A stretch of DNA of 64,000 bases, from the NCBI RefSeq assembly GCF_042477335.2, contig NC_091246.1, forward strand, positions 109,831,001 to 109,895,000. Direction: 5' to 3'. This DNA comes from Ovis canadensis (taxonomy: Eukaryota; Chordata; Mammalia; Artiodactyla; Bovidae). This document shows positions 22,925-34,918 of this stretch, piece after piece (positions within the stretch are counted from its first letter, which is position 1; the number at the start of each line of letters is the position of its first letter). The translations under genes and the position numbers were made by a program. The notes under the pieces were generated by a model. That model had not been told where the DNA came from, made no database searches, and was given only the letters and a program-made list of their open reading frames with translations.

Positions 22925-25900
22925 AAGGAGGTCACCATTATCTTCACCACCTCCATCATAATTTGGCCTTAGAGAAATAGCAAGGAGGATACACAGCTAT
23001 GCCCATCAACAGAAAATTGGACTAAATATTTACTGAGCATGGCCCTGCCTATCAGAACAAGACCACGTTTCTCCCTGTCAGTCTCTCTCAACAGGAAGCT
23101 TCTATAAGCCTATTATCCTTTTCCATCAGAGGGCAGACAGACTGAAAACCAAAATCTGAAAACAGGAAACTAACCAATCTGATCACATGGACCACAGCCT
23201 TGTCTAACTCAATGAAAAGATGAGCCATGCCCTCTAGGGCCACCCAAGACAGACTGGTCATGGTAAAGAGTTCTGGCAAAATTTGGTCCACTGGAGAAGG
23301 GAATGACAAATCACTTCAGTATTCTTGCCTTGAAAACCCCATGGACAGTAAGAAAAGGCAAAAAGATAGAACACTGAAAGATGAACTCCCCAGGTCAGTA
23401 GGTATCCAATATGCTACTGGAGATCAGTGGAGAGATAACTCTAGAAATAATGAAGAGACAGAGCCAAAGAAAAACACAACACCCAACTGTGGATGTGTCT
23501 GGTTATGGAAGTAAAGTCTGATGCTGTAAAGAGCAATATTGCATAGGAACCTGGAATGTTAGGTCCATGAATCAAAGCAAATTGGAAGTGGTCCAACAGG
23601 AGATGGCAGGTCGACATTTTAGGAATTGGTGAACTAAATTGGACTGGAATGGGTGAATTTAACTCAGATGACCATTATATCTACTACTATGGGCAAGAAT
23701 CCCTTCGAAGAAATGGAGTAGCCATTATAGTCAACAAGAGAGTCCGAAATGCAGTACTTGGAAGCAATCTTAAAAACAATAGAATAATCTCTGTTATTTT
23801 CAAAGGCAAACCATTCAGTATCACAGCAATCCAAGTCTATTCCCCAACCAATAATGCTGAAGAAGCTGAAGTTGAACTGTTCTCTGAGGACCTACAACAC
23901 CTTCTAGAATTAACACCCCCAAAAGATGTTCTTTTCATTATCAGTTCAGTTCAGTTCAGTCGCTCAGTCGTGTCCGACTCTTTGTGACCCCATGAATCGC
24001 AGCACACCAGGCTTCCCTGTCCATCACCAACTCCCGGAGTTCACTCAGACTTGCGTCCATCGAGTCAGTGATGCCATCCAGCCATCTCATCCTTGGTCGT
24101 CCCCTTCTTCTCCTGCCCCCAATCCCTCCCAGCATCAGAGTCTTTTCCAATGAGTCAACTCTTCACATGAGGTGGCCAAAGTACTGGAGTTTCAGCTTTA
24201 GCATCATTCTTTCCAAAGAAATCCCAGGTTGATCTCCTTCAGAATGGACTGGTTGGATCTCCATAGGGGATTGCAAAAGTAGGAATTCAAGAAACACCTG
24301 AATTAACAGGCAAATGTGGTCTTGGAGTACGGAATGAAGCAAGGCAAAGGTGAATAGAGTTTTGCCAAGAGAATGTGCTGGTCATAGCAAACACCCTCTT
24401 CCAACAACACAAAAGAAGACTCTACACATGGACATCACCAGTTGGTCAACATTGAAATGAGATTGATTACATTCTTTTCAGTCGAAGATGGAAAAGCTCT
24501 ATATAGTCAGCAAAAATGAGATCAGGAGCTGACTGTGGCTTAGATATTGAACACCTTATTGCCAAATTCAGACTTAAATTGAAGAAAGTAGGGAAAACAA
24601 CTAGATCATTCAGGTATGACATAAATCAGATCCTTTATGATTATATAGTGGAAGTGACAAATAGATTGAATGAATGAGATCTGCTAGACAGAGTGCCTGA
24701 TGAACTATGGATGGATGTGACATTGTACAGGAAACAGGGATCAAGACCATCTCCAAGAAAAAGAAATGCTAAAAGGCAAAATGGTTGTCTCAGGAGACCT
24801 TACAAATAGCTGTGAAAAGAAGAGAAGTGAAAAGCAAAGGAGAAAAAGAAAGATATGCCCATTTGAATGCAGAGTTCCAGAGAATAACAAGGAGAGATAA
24901 GATAGCCTTCCTCAGTGATCAATGAAAAGAAATAGAGGAAGACAATAGAATGAGAAAGACTAGAGATCTCTTCAAGAAAATTAAAGATGTCAAGGGAACA
25001 TTTCATGCAAAGATGGACTCAATAAAGAACAGAGAATGTATGGACCTAACAGAAGCAGAAAATATTAAGGAGAGGTGACAAGAATACACAGAAGAACTGT
25101 ACAAAAAAATATCTTCATGACCCAGATAATCACGATGGTGTGATCACTCACTTTGAACTAGACATCCTCGAATGGAAAGAGAAATGTGTCTTAGGAAGCA
25201 TTACTGTGAACAAAGCTAGTGGAGGTGATGGAATTCCAGTTGAGCTATTTCAAATCCTAAAATATAATGCTGTGAAAGTGCTGCACTCAATGTGCCAGCA
25301 AATTTGGAAAACTCAGCAGTGACCACAGGACTGGAAAGGTCAGTTTTCATTCCAATCACTAAGAAAGGCAATGTCAAAGAATGCTCAAAGCACAATTGCA
25401 CTCATCTCACACGCTAGTATAGTAATGCTTAAAATTATCCAAGCAAGGCTTCAACAATCCATGAACCATAAGCTTGCAGATGTTCAGGCTTGTTTTTAAA
25501 AAGGCAGAGGAACAAGAGATCAAATTATCAACATCACTAGATCATCAGGAAGGCAAGAGAATTCCAGAAAAAAACATCTGTTTTTGCTTTATTGAATATG
25601 CCAAAGCTTTTGACTGTGTGGATCACAGTAAACTGTGGAAAATTCTAAGATGGGAATACCAGATCACCTGACTTTCCTCTTGAGAAATCTGCATGCAGGT
25701 CAAGAAGCAACAGTTAGAACTGGACATGGAACAACAGACTGGTTCCAAATATGAAAAGTAGTAGGTCAAGGCTGCATATTGTAACCCTGCTATTTTAACT
25801 TGTATGCAGAATACATCATGAGAAATGCTAGTCTGGATGAAACACAAGCTGGAATCAAGATTGCTGGGAGAAATATCAATAACCTCAGATATGCAAATGA

Positions 25901-26560
25901 CACCACCCTTATGGTAGAAAGCAAAGAATAACTAAAGAACCACTTGATGAATGAGGAAGAGGAGAGTTTAAAAGCTGGGTTAAAGCTCAATGTTCAGGAA
26001 ACTAAGATCATGGCATCTGGTTCCATCACTTCATGGCAAATACATGGGGAAACAGTGGAAGCTGTGGCAGACTTTAATTTGGGGGGCTCCAAAACCACTG
26101 CAGATAGTGACTGCAGCCATGAAATTAAAAGATGCTCGCTCCTTGGCAGAAAATTTATGACCAACCTAGACAGTATATTAAAACGCAGAGATATTACTTT
26201 GCCAACAAAGTTCTGTCTAGTCAAGGCTATGGTTTTTCCAGTAGTCAAGTATGGATGTGAGATTTGGAGTCTAAATAAAGCTGAGCACTGAAGAATTGAT
26301 GCTTTTGAACTGGTGGTGTTGGAGAAAACTGTTGAAAGTCTCTTGAACTGCAAGGAGATCCAACCAGCCTATCTTACAGGAGATCAGTCCTGGGTGTTAA
26401 CTGGAAGGACTGATGTTAACTCTGAAACTCCAATCTTTTGGCCAGCTGATGTCAAGAGCTGACTCATTTGAAAAGACACTGATGTTGGGAAAGATTGAAG
26501 GCATCAGAAGAAGGGGACTACAGAGGATGCAATGGTTAGATGGAATGAAACTATGAAAAC
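22925..26560 (+). mobile_element. BovB LINE, nearly full length but lacking its 3' end (copy B)
   Basis: It starts in the BovB 5' UTR (CCATTATCTTCACCACCTCC, GCCCATCAACAGAAAATTGG) and runs through endonuclease, linker and RT to GGATGCAATGGTTAGATGG. The last 130 bp or so of the terminus are missing, which is unusual for a LINE. The 112-codon frame at 23649-23987 is an endonuclease-region remnant. A BovB piece of opposite orientation interrupts it at 23942-24262. The frame is broken in many places. Confidence 0.9.
23942..24262 (-). mobile_element. BovB 3' end inserted in copy B
   Basis: A low-divergence terminus starting with CAGTTCAGTTCAGTTCAG and truncated at GGTTGGATCTCC. Copy B stops at CATTAT (23941) and resumes at ATAGGGGATT (24263). 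At most 2 bp (AT) are duplicated, far less than the usual 8-15. Confidence 0.9.
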
Positions 26561-26576
26561 TATCAAACTATGTCTC

Positions 26577-27190
26577 AGAGTTTCATCGAGTTAGAGAAGG
26601 CTGTGGTCCATGTGATCAGATTGGTTAGTTTTCTGTGACTGTGGTTTTCAGTTTGTCTGCCCTCTGATGGAGAAGGGTAAGAGGCTTATGGAAGTTTCCT
26701 GATGGGAGAGGCTGACTGAGGGGGAAACTGGGTCTTGTTCTGATGGGCAGGGCTATGCTTAATAAATTTTTAATCCAATTTTATGCTGAAGGGCTGGGCT
26801 CTGTTCCTTCCCTGTTATTTGACCAAGCTATGGTGGAGGTAATGAAGATATTGGCAATCAAGGTGGTGTCATCTGCATATCTGAAGTTATTGTTATTTCC
26901 CCTGGCAATCTTGATTCCAGCTTGTCCTTCATCCAGCCTGGCATTTTGCGTGATGTTCTCTGCATAGAATTTAAATAAACAGGGTGACAATATATAGCTT
27001 TGACATACTTCTTTTCCAATTTTGAACCAGTCTGTTGTTCCATGTCCAGTTCTAACTGCTGCTGCTTGACCTGCATACAGATTTCTCAGGAGACATGTAA
27101 GGTGCTGTGGTATTCAAATCTCTTTAATAATTTTCCACAGTTTGTAGTGATCCACAGAGTTAGAGGCTTTAGTGTAATCAATGAAGAATA
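26577..27190 (-). mobile_element. Rearranged BovB fragments (copy C)
   Basis: On the minus strand, 27190-26861 is RT-domain sequence up to the YADDTTL motif. It then jumps at about 26860 to the 5' UTR (AATATCTTCATTACCTCCAC), which continues to 26577. The order is therefore RT then 5' UTR, reversed relative to a normal element. The 5' UTR piece abuts the truncated 3' end of copy B. Confidence 0.82.
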
Positions 27191-27667
27191 ACCAGTGGAA
27201 ATATTCAGAAAACAATATTTTCTCTACTTAAATCTACTGTATATAAGTCATTAATACATAAGTACATTTAAGCAGAGATAGCATATTTCTAACAGCATTC
27301 ACTATCTTCCTTATATATACCAGTAGGTCACTCTGATATGTTGTGTAAACATAAGAGTGATAGTATAGATCAGAGAGAAGAAAATATGCTGAGCAAAAGG
27401 AACAATCCACTGTGACAGCCCTAGCATCCTGTGAAGGCAGGAAGAGGAAAATCAAAGGCAGGCTACTTCTGATGAAGTTTGGTTTTATATTTCAATTGAA
27501 AAGGCAATAGGAAAAATCAGAAAAGTTGATACAATTGATTTTAGCATTTCTGTTCTTTGTTTTTCTCACATGATGAATGAGAGCCCTACATTTCATAATC
27601 CCTAAGTACTTGCCATTTTTAAATAGGCTTTCCTTGATAATAAAAAGTTACAAATAACTGAAGTCTT
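27191..27667. other. Unassigned DNA
   Basis: No gene or repeat recognised. Confidence 0.5.
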
Positions 27668-27721
27668 CATGTTAGCTTCCTGGTGCTGTAGCAAATCATC
27701 ACAAATGTGTTGGCTTAAGCA

Positions 27722-27768
27722 ATGTATATGTGTGCGTGTGCGTGTGTGTGTGCGTGTGTGTGTGTCTG
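27722..27768. repeat. (GT)n microsatellite at a SINE 3' end
   Basis: An interrupted GT run directly abuts the 3' side of the minus-strand Bov-tA that follows. Confidence 0.9.
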
Positions 27769-27925
27769 TTTGTGCTCAGTTGCTAAGTCATGTCCAACAC
27801 TTTGCCAGCCCATGAACTGTAGTCCTTCAGGCACTTCTGTTCAGAAGATTTCCCAGGCAAGAATACTGAAGTGGGATGCCATTTCATCCTCCAGAGGATT
27901 TTCCTGACCCAAGGGTTGAATACAC
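27769..27925 (-). mobile_element. Bov-tA SINE, head missing
   Basis: BovA body in reverse complement (GCTCAGTTGCTAAGTCATGT onward), ending at CCCAAGGGTTGAA before the head. Confidence 0.85.
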
Positions 27926-28328
27926 ATATATTAGTGTAAGTCTGAGGTCAAGAATCCTAAACTCATGTCATCTGCTGGGTGGTATGTTCCTTCTAGAGGC
28001 TCTGGGGTCTAATCCTTTCCTTTGCCTTTCCCAGCTTCAAGAAGCTCTGAATTCCTGGTCAGTGGACTCTTTCTGTCCTCAATATCAGCTATACAGGTAG
28101 AGTCCTTTTTATATACATAAAATTACTTTCTTATTACTTTTAAGGACCCTTATGAGTACACTAGGCCCACCTGAATAATCCAGGATAATTTCCCTAAATT
28201 AAGTCTAGCTGATTAGCAACCTAAATTCAATCAGTGGTATTAATTCCCTTTGCTGTTGTAATATAATACCACAGGTCCTGGGGAGAGGATATGGACTTCT
28301 GTGGGAGTCACTATAATGCCTACCACAA

Positions 28329-28897
28329 ACTTGACAGCAGAAATTTTTTCAAACCTGGTTTTCAATTTATTCATTTGATAAGATTAGATACATTAACTAC
28401 TTTGATTCTTAGATTCTTATAGCAAAAACAAACTTAATCATAATAGTTTGGTATGGTGAAAATAAAAGGAAGCATATTTGTAAAGTAACTTGCAAATTGC
28501 CAGGTACTCAGGACTCAATATTCATGTAAGTACACAAAGAACTGTAGATGCTGTAACAATGAGGGATAGTAGCAGAAGTGTTTTCATGTGTATACATATT
28601 CAGCGTCTTTTGTCTTCACATAATAGAAATAGACATATGAGATCTTGAAAAAATACCTACAAAAGAAGACTATGGCCTTAAATCTTAAAAAATAAATTCA
28701 TTACATATAGCCTAGAGATATTACATGCAATAGAGATATCTTGTGTGACCACTGCACTATCTAATCAAGGAATAACACTTATTTCTCAATGAAGGCTGGA
28801 TAAACTCTCAAGATTTGGGGTAGAAGTAGACATTTTTTTTAAAAAGGTAGAATTTTAATGTATATATGTATATATGTTCAATTGTCTATTTTTAGAC
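28329..28897. other. Unassigned DNA
   Basis: No gene or repeat recognised. Confidence 0.5.
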
Positions 28898-29217
28898 TTT
28901 TTAAAAAATTTGCTTATTTATTTTTGTCTGCACTGGGTCTTCCTTGCTGCACACAGGCTTTCTTTAGTTGCAGAGAGTGGGGCTACTCTCTAGTTGCAAT
29001 ACGTGGGCTTCTCATTGTGGTGACTTCTCTTCTTGGGAAGTGTGGGCTTCAGCAGTGTGGCACACAGCCTCAGTAGTTGTAGCTTGCAGGCTCTGGGGCA
29101 CAGACTCAGTCAGTTGCCCTGCAGTATGTGGAATTTTCTTGAACCAGAAATCAAACCATGTCCGCTGCACAAGCAAGGAGGATTCTTAACCATAGGAAAA
29201 CCGGGGAAGCCCCAAAG
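28898..29217 (-). mobile_element. CHR-type tRNA SINE (cetartiodactyl)
   Basis: The series of GGGCTTC/CTCAGTAGTTG blocks (TTTAGTTGCAGAGAGTGGGG, CTCAGTAGTTGTAGCTTGCA) and the head GGATTCTTAACCATAGGAAA are the reverse complement of a CHR element. This family is shared by ruminants, hippos and whales and is older than the Bov SINEs. Confidence 0.88.
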
Positions 29218-30064
29218 TAGATATTAAAGATTTTTTTTCAATTAATAACCACATTTCAATTTTACTAGATTCCTATGATGTGGATATGAGTTGAAAATTA
29301 TAGTTTTAAAAACTGAAGAGGGCTAAGAATATGGGGAGGAAGGATGTTAATTTCAGTATTCTAGATTGAACAGAAAAGGTGGGCGTAAGAAAGTGACTTG
29401 AAAGAGTGCACTTAGCAGATGCTGATTAAGATGCCATTTTCTGCAAAGGAAGTGTAACGAGTGGGAGAGGAAGACAAAGACACCTGTCAGGATGGACCCT
29501 GATGGCATCCGAGGTCTGTGTGTGGGATGAACTTGGCCTAGGAATCTCGGCAGTTCAACACCAGCAAATTAATGCAATTTTAGAAACCTGAGCTGTAATT
29601 TTGTAAGATATTTTCAGACTAAGGGAGAGACTTTTAAATGAGTTGACAGGATTAAGGTCCTGGAACAGTAGAAAGATTTAAGCAGCAGAGATTTGAAAGG
29701 GCCTCAAGAAGAACCAGACACATTTTGCTGAGCCAAACAATGAGAGTCTGGAGACAATCAAATAAAGTCATAATTCATTCTGGGAATTTCACTGCAAAAA
29801 CTGTTAGCAAAAAACCTGAGAAGTCTGTGCAGGAAAAAGGAAACCTAAATCACTGTCACGGATGGAGAAAAACTTTAAGATAGCATAAAACAAGAGTTAG
29901 AGGAAAAGTGCAGAGAGAAAATGGGAAGTTTTCAGAACAGTTTAAGAACTGACAATGTTCATAGAATAAAAGTTTCTAAATATTTGTTAAACAGGCAAAA
30001 TAATTCATAAGTATAATAAAATTGATGTACATTGACTTCTCAATACATATGTATCATTCACTGT
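29218..30064. other. Unassigned unique-looking DNA
   Basis: No gene or repeat recognised. Confidence 0.5.
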
Positions 30065-30072
30065 ACTATGTA

Positions 30073-30074
<2 letters not shown>

Positions 30075-30105
<31 letters not shown>

Positions 30106-30297
30106 TGCTGTGCTCAGCTGTGTCTGACTGTAGCCCTCCAGGCTTCTCTGTCCATTGGATTTCCCAGGCAAGAATACTGGAATGGGTTGCCATTTCCTCC
30201 TCCAGGGAATCTTCCTCCTCGAGGGATCAAACCCATGTCTCCTGCCACTCCCACACTGGCAGGTGTATTCTTTACCACTGAGCCACCTGGAAAGCCC
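30075..30297 (-). mobile_element. Bov-tA SINE with (GT)n tail
   Basis: The target duplication ACTATGTACC at 30065-30074 and 30298-30307 encloses both the SINE (about 30106-30297) and the GT run (30075-30104). The microsatellite is therefore the expanded 3' tail of the SINE, not a separate locus. The head ends in GAGCCACCTGGAAAGCCC. Confidence 0.92.
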
Positions 30298-30307
30298 ACT
30301 ATGTACC

Positions 30308-30848
30308 TTAAATACAGGAATGTATCAGAAACTGTTATTTCTGTTTTAAAACTAAGGAAATGAAGACAGAGAGTTGCAGAGCAATGTCCCCACAAAGGCA
30401 CAGCTAAAGTTAGCAAAGCCAAGCTTTGGAAACTGGCAGAGTGGCTTGAAATTCATGTTTTCACCCTTCTGAAATAATTGCCTCTATTCTTAAAAAGTGA
30501 GTGCCTTGGCACAGGACTATTCCTCATAAATACATAGAGTTATAAAAGGCTTATGATATGACAGCTTTGCTAGATACTTAAACATCTCATCTAATTTTAC
30601 ATCTACTCAATGAATCAAGTGTTATCATCTTCATCTCTAATATCAGAAACTTATGTATGCACCAGATTTTGAACAGAGAAACTGGTCACTGACCAGTTAA
30701 GACTCAGGAAGCTTAGTAAAGGTGGGGATTGGTATGACACAAACCCAAAATGCATGTATAAATACAAAGCATGGCACTTGATGAAGGAAACATCAAAATA
30801 CAAACATATGGAGGAAAAGAAAAGATCTAATTAAGATTACAGGTGCAG
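30308..30848. other. Unassigned DNA
   Basis: No gene or repeat recognised. Confidence 0.5.
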
Positions 30849-31123
30849 TAGGAGAAGGCAATGACACCCCACTTCAGTACTCTTGCCTGGAAAATCCCAT
30901 GGATGGGGGAGCCTGGTAGGCTGCAGTCCATGGGGTCGCTGAGAGTTGGACACGACTGAGCGACTTCCTTTTCACTTTTCGCTTTCATGCATTGGAGAAG
31001 GAAATGGCAACCCACTCCAGTGTTCTTCTCTGGAGAATCCCAGGGACGGCAGAGCCTGATGGGCTGCTGTCTATGGGGTCACACAGAGTCAGACACAACT
31101 GAAGCAACTTAGCAGCAGCGGCA
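30849..31123 (+). mobile_element. Bov-A2 SINE
   Basis: Two BovA monomers joined by the CACTTTTCGCTTTCATGCAT linker, ending in the GCAGCAGCGGCAG tail. It lies opposite in orientation to the Bov-A2 at 857-1123. Confidence 0.92.
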
Positions 31124-31301
31124 GTGTTTTCTCAAGGGAAAAGACATTTTTTTGAGACTTTCAAGATGAGCAAGAGACAGCTAATAGGAGAAGGGAGTAG
31201 AGAAGAGCTTGTTGATTTAGAGGAGATCAGAGTGAAGTACTTGGCTAGAGCATCATGAACATGAGGAGAAAGATGAAAAGTTGTGTGAGAATTAAATAAT
31301 T

Positions 31302-31515
31302 TTTGTTGCTGGTTAGTTGCTCAGTTGTGTCTGACTCTTTGCAACGCATGGACTGCAGCCTGCCAGCTTCCTCTGCCCATGGGATTTTCTAGGAAAGAAT
31401 GCTGGAGTGGGTTGCCATTTCCTTCTCCAGGGCATCTTTTCAACCCAGGGATCGAACCCACACCTCCTGGATTGCAGACAGATTCTTTACAGTTGAGCCA
31501 ACAGGGAATTTCGTC
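31302..31515 (-). mobile_element. Bov-tA SINE
   Basis: A complete element in reverse complement, bracketed by AATTAAATAATT at 31290-31301 and 31516-31527. Confidence 0.93.
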
Positions 31516-31527
31516 AATTAAATAATT

Positions 31528-32863
31528 GGGATTTGACAAATTAAGAAATTTGGATTTTATTTTTTAAGTAGTTGTGAACAAATAGATGTGTTGCAGATTG
31601 GATTTGTAGTATAAGTTCAATCTTCCTACTAGAGGAAGAGGCTTTGGCAGGAGAAAATCAAACAAAGATCTGAGGTTAAGCAAAGTTGGTAAGAGAAACA
31701 TGAGCACATTTGAAGGCAAGGTGGAGACAGGATTGATTGCAAACAGGCTGTAATAAAGAACCAAACTTCAAGAATGAGCTTCACCATTTTGGTTCATGCA
31801 ATCGCTCTGAGTTGCAGTCTTGGAAAAATACTGAACATATAGACCTTAAGTTCACAGGAGAGGTAGCAGTCAAATAAACAGTTAATATACTAGCAAAGAG
31901 TGAAGTCATTTACATGGACAAAGAAGAGTGAAAAATAAAGACAGACCTTGATTGAGCCCTGATTCAGTCTAATGATTAGATGTCAGGTAACGAGTAAGAA
32001 GAGGCATATAGAGAAGAAAAAAACAAACAAACAAAAAACAAAAAACAGAGATGCAGGAAGAATATAAGAAGAATGTGATATCACAGAAGTAAGGGAAATA
32101 TAATTTTATGATGGAGGTAAGAGTAAACATCTCCAATCATTAGGAAGTTTTAGGTGAGGAAAGAGTCATAAATATTTATTGCATTCATTAATTTGTATCT
32201 CAGTGGTGGCCACACCACAGTGTGCCAATCTAAAATTAATCCCAACAAGAGTGAAAGGGACATTTAGAATCTCTGCTTGAGGGATTTAGGCTTCTCCAGA
32301 AACAAGAGCTCCAGCGATGTCTGTTTCTCTCCTCTATCCTTTGAACCTTGCTGCCTAGGTAAGACCTAGGGTTTCTGTAAATATTCCTGGACATTCAGCC
32401 CTGGAGGTTAATACACAGAGGCTAATTAGACTTCAAAGAAGTTAATAGTGATGTTTAAGGCAGAGGAACTCACTGCATGATTGAAATAGCATTGAAATCT
32501 AAGATTTCTAATGCAAAGCTTGAGATTCTAACAAATACTCTGTAGTCTTTTCCAACAGACCAAAATAAATGATAAGTAAATAAAGAAATATTTATCTAAT
32601 AACAGAACATTATTTAAACCTCTTAGAATCTATAGACAGCCTATTTCTGGATGGACTTGTGATTATGAAGAGGTGCATTTTAAATATATGCAAAATATGA
32701 AAGATAGAATATAGGGCCAAAACTATAAAAGAGATCAAAATTAGGTGAGATATTAATTTTTGACAGCTGAAAGGCATTTTGGTCCAAGGATTTGGATCAC
32801 ATAACATTTTAGACATGGTTTAAAATACAAAAATAAACCTTGAGCACTATATATCACTAAAAG
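31528..32863. other. Unassigned DNA with an A-rich tract
   Basis: No gene recognised. A (CAAAA)n-like tract at about 32016-32046 is the only simple repeat. Confidence 0.5.
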
Positions 32864-32875
32864 CTGATTTAATAC

Positions 32876-34002
32876 CAGAAAAATAAACACCCAATCAAAA
32901 ATGAGGAAAGAACTAAACATTTCTCTAAAGAAGACACACAGATGGCTAACAAACACATGAAAAGATGCTCAACATCACTCATTATCAGAGAAATTCAAAT
33001 CAAAATCACAATGAGGTACCATTTCACGCCGGTCAGAATGGCTGCTGGTGGGCTTCCCTGGTGGCTCAGAGGTTAAAGCGTCTGGAGAATCCCATGGAGG
33101 GAGGAGCCTAGTAGGCTACAGGCCATGGGGTCGCAAAGAGTCGGACACAACTAAGAGACTTCACTTCACTTCACTTCAGAATGGCTGCTGTCAAAAAGTC
33201 TACAAACAATAAATTCTGGAGAGGGTGTGGAGAAAAGCGAACCCTCTTACACTGTTGGTGGGAATGCAAACTAATATAGCCACTATGGAGAATAGTGTGG
33301 AGATTCCTTAAGAAACTGGAAATAGAACTGCCTTATGACCCAGCAATCCCACTGCTGGGCATACACACTGAGGAAAGCAGAATTGAAAGACACATGTACC
33401 CCAATGTTCATCGAAGCACTGTTTACAATAGCCAGGACATGGAAGCAACCCAGATGTCCATTGGCAGACAAATGGATAAGAAAGCTGTGGTACATATACA
33501 CAATGGAATATTACTCAGCTATTAAAAAAATACATTTGAATCAGTTCTAATGAGGTGGATGAAACTGGAGCCTATTACACAGAGTGAAGTAAATCAGAAA
33601 GAAAAACACCAATACAGTGTACTAACACATATATGTGGAATTTAGAAAGATGGTAACGATGACCCTGTATGGGAGACAGCAAAAGAGACACAAACATAAA
33701 GAATAGACTTTTGGATTCTGTGGGAGAAGGCAGGGGTGGAATGATTTGAGAGACTAGCATTGACATACGTATGTTATCATATATGAAATACATCGCCAGT
33801 CCAGGTTCGATGCATGAAACAGGGTGCTCAGGGATGCTGCACTGCGATGACCCTGAGGGATGGGATGGGAGAGAGGTGGGTGGGGGGTTCAGGATGGGGG
33901 ACACATGTACATCCGTGGCTGATTCATGTTGATGTATGGCAAAAACCACTACAATATTGTAAAGTAATTAGCCTCCAATTAAAAAAAAATAATTTAAATA
34001 AA
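32876..34002 (+). mobile_element. L1 LINE (ruminant L1), 5'-truncated 3' end
   Basis: This covers the ORF2 C-terminus (GATGCTCAACATCACTCATT, CAATCCCACTGCTGGGCATA, TGGAATATTACTCAGCTATT) and the 3' UTR up to CCTCCAATTAAAAAAAAATA. A 12-bp flanking duplication with one mismatch (32864-32875 and 34003-34014) sets its edges. Low divergence makes it the youngest L1 here. A 76-codon frame near 33295 is the ORF2 C-terminal remnant (PAIPLLGIHTEE). Confidence 0.92.
33048..33176 (+). mobile_element. Bov-tA SINE, internally deleted, inside the L1
   Basis: Head GGCTTCCCTGGTGGCTCAGA joins directly to GGAGAATCCCATGG, skipping about 80 bp. The 14-bp duplication CAGAATGGCTGCTG (33034-33047 and 33177-33190) belongs to the L1 target, so this SINE is younger than the L1. 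Confidence 0.94.
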
Positions 34003-34265
34003 CTGATTTAGTACATAGAATCAAAAGAGTTTTACCTTAAAAAATAAAGTGTATACCTTGACTTTGGCTAACATTGAGATTAAAACCATATTTTAAACAA
34101 GACAAGGGTCTAACAGTAGTCACGCTGAGGTCAGGTGCACTTCTCATACTGCTTTAGATCAGCCCTGTATGTAAGCACAGCTGCCATCTGCCTGTCAGGA
34201 GGGAAATTTTAAGAGCAAAGCTCAGATGGGGGTGGGATGAGCTAGAGGCAGGTATAATCTTACAA

Positions 34266-34478
34266 TTAGCAGCAGCAAATCACTCAGTTGTTTCCAACTC
34301 TTTGCATCCCCATTGACTGTAGCCCACCAGGTTCCTCAGTCCATCAGATTCTCTAAGCACGAATAATGGAGCTGGTTGTCATTCCCTTCTCCAGGGGATC
34401 TTCTGGATCCAGGAATCAAACTCAGGCTCCTGCATTGGCAGGCAGATTCTTTAATGTCTGAGCCACCAGGGAAGCCCC
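34266..34478 (-). mobile_element. Bov-tA SINE
   Basis: A complete element ending in GAGCCACCAGGGAAGCCCC, bracketed by ATAATCTTACAA at 34254-34265 and 34479-34490. Confidence 0.93.
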
Positions 34479-34735
34479 ATAATCTTACAAACCTTCTAAC
34501 AAACTAAATACATTAAACCAAGTATTGAATGAATATAACCATAATTGTTGTGCATTGTTAGATTGTCTCAAATCTGAAATAAGACATGAATGAGAAAAAT
34601 CTGGCAAACAACTGAGGAAAATGTTCTAAATTATAGAAAAATAATGTTATATTTGATGCAAAAACACAGATAATGACAGTAATATAATTTATATACACTC
34701 AGTGACCATTACTTTTTGAAAGCACATATGTATGC

Positions 34736-34918
34736 TTATTCACTCAGTCATGCCTGATTTCTTTGTGACCCCATGAACTGTAGCCTGCCAGGCTCCTCTG
34801 TCTGTGGGGATTCTCCAGGCAAGAATACTGGAGTGGGTTGTCATGCCCTCCTCCAAGGGATCTTCCTAACCCAGGGATCAAATCCAGGTATCCTGTGTTG
34901 TAGGCAGATTCTTTATAT
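34736..34918 (-). mobile_element. Bov-tA SINE, head truncated
   Basis: BovA body and most of the head in reverse complement, stopping at GCAGATTCTTTATAT before the start of the head. Confidence 0.88.

Larger units (their letters stand above)
27668..28328 (-). mobile_element. MaLR-type LTR (MLT1-like), split by a SINE
   Basis: The ends match the reverse complement of a mammalian MaLR LTR: AGCTTCCTGGTGCTGTAGCA at the left, and AATCCAGGATAATTTCCCTA then GTCACTATAATGCCTACCAC at the right. The Bov-tA and its GT tail at 27722-27925 interrupt it. Only a solitary LTR is present; no internal coding region is seen. The subfamily is uncertain. Confidence 0.65.

Noticed and set aside
19741..26560. Active BovB element
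   Set aside because: Both long copies contain many stops and frameshifts, and copy B lacks the 3' end needed for priming.
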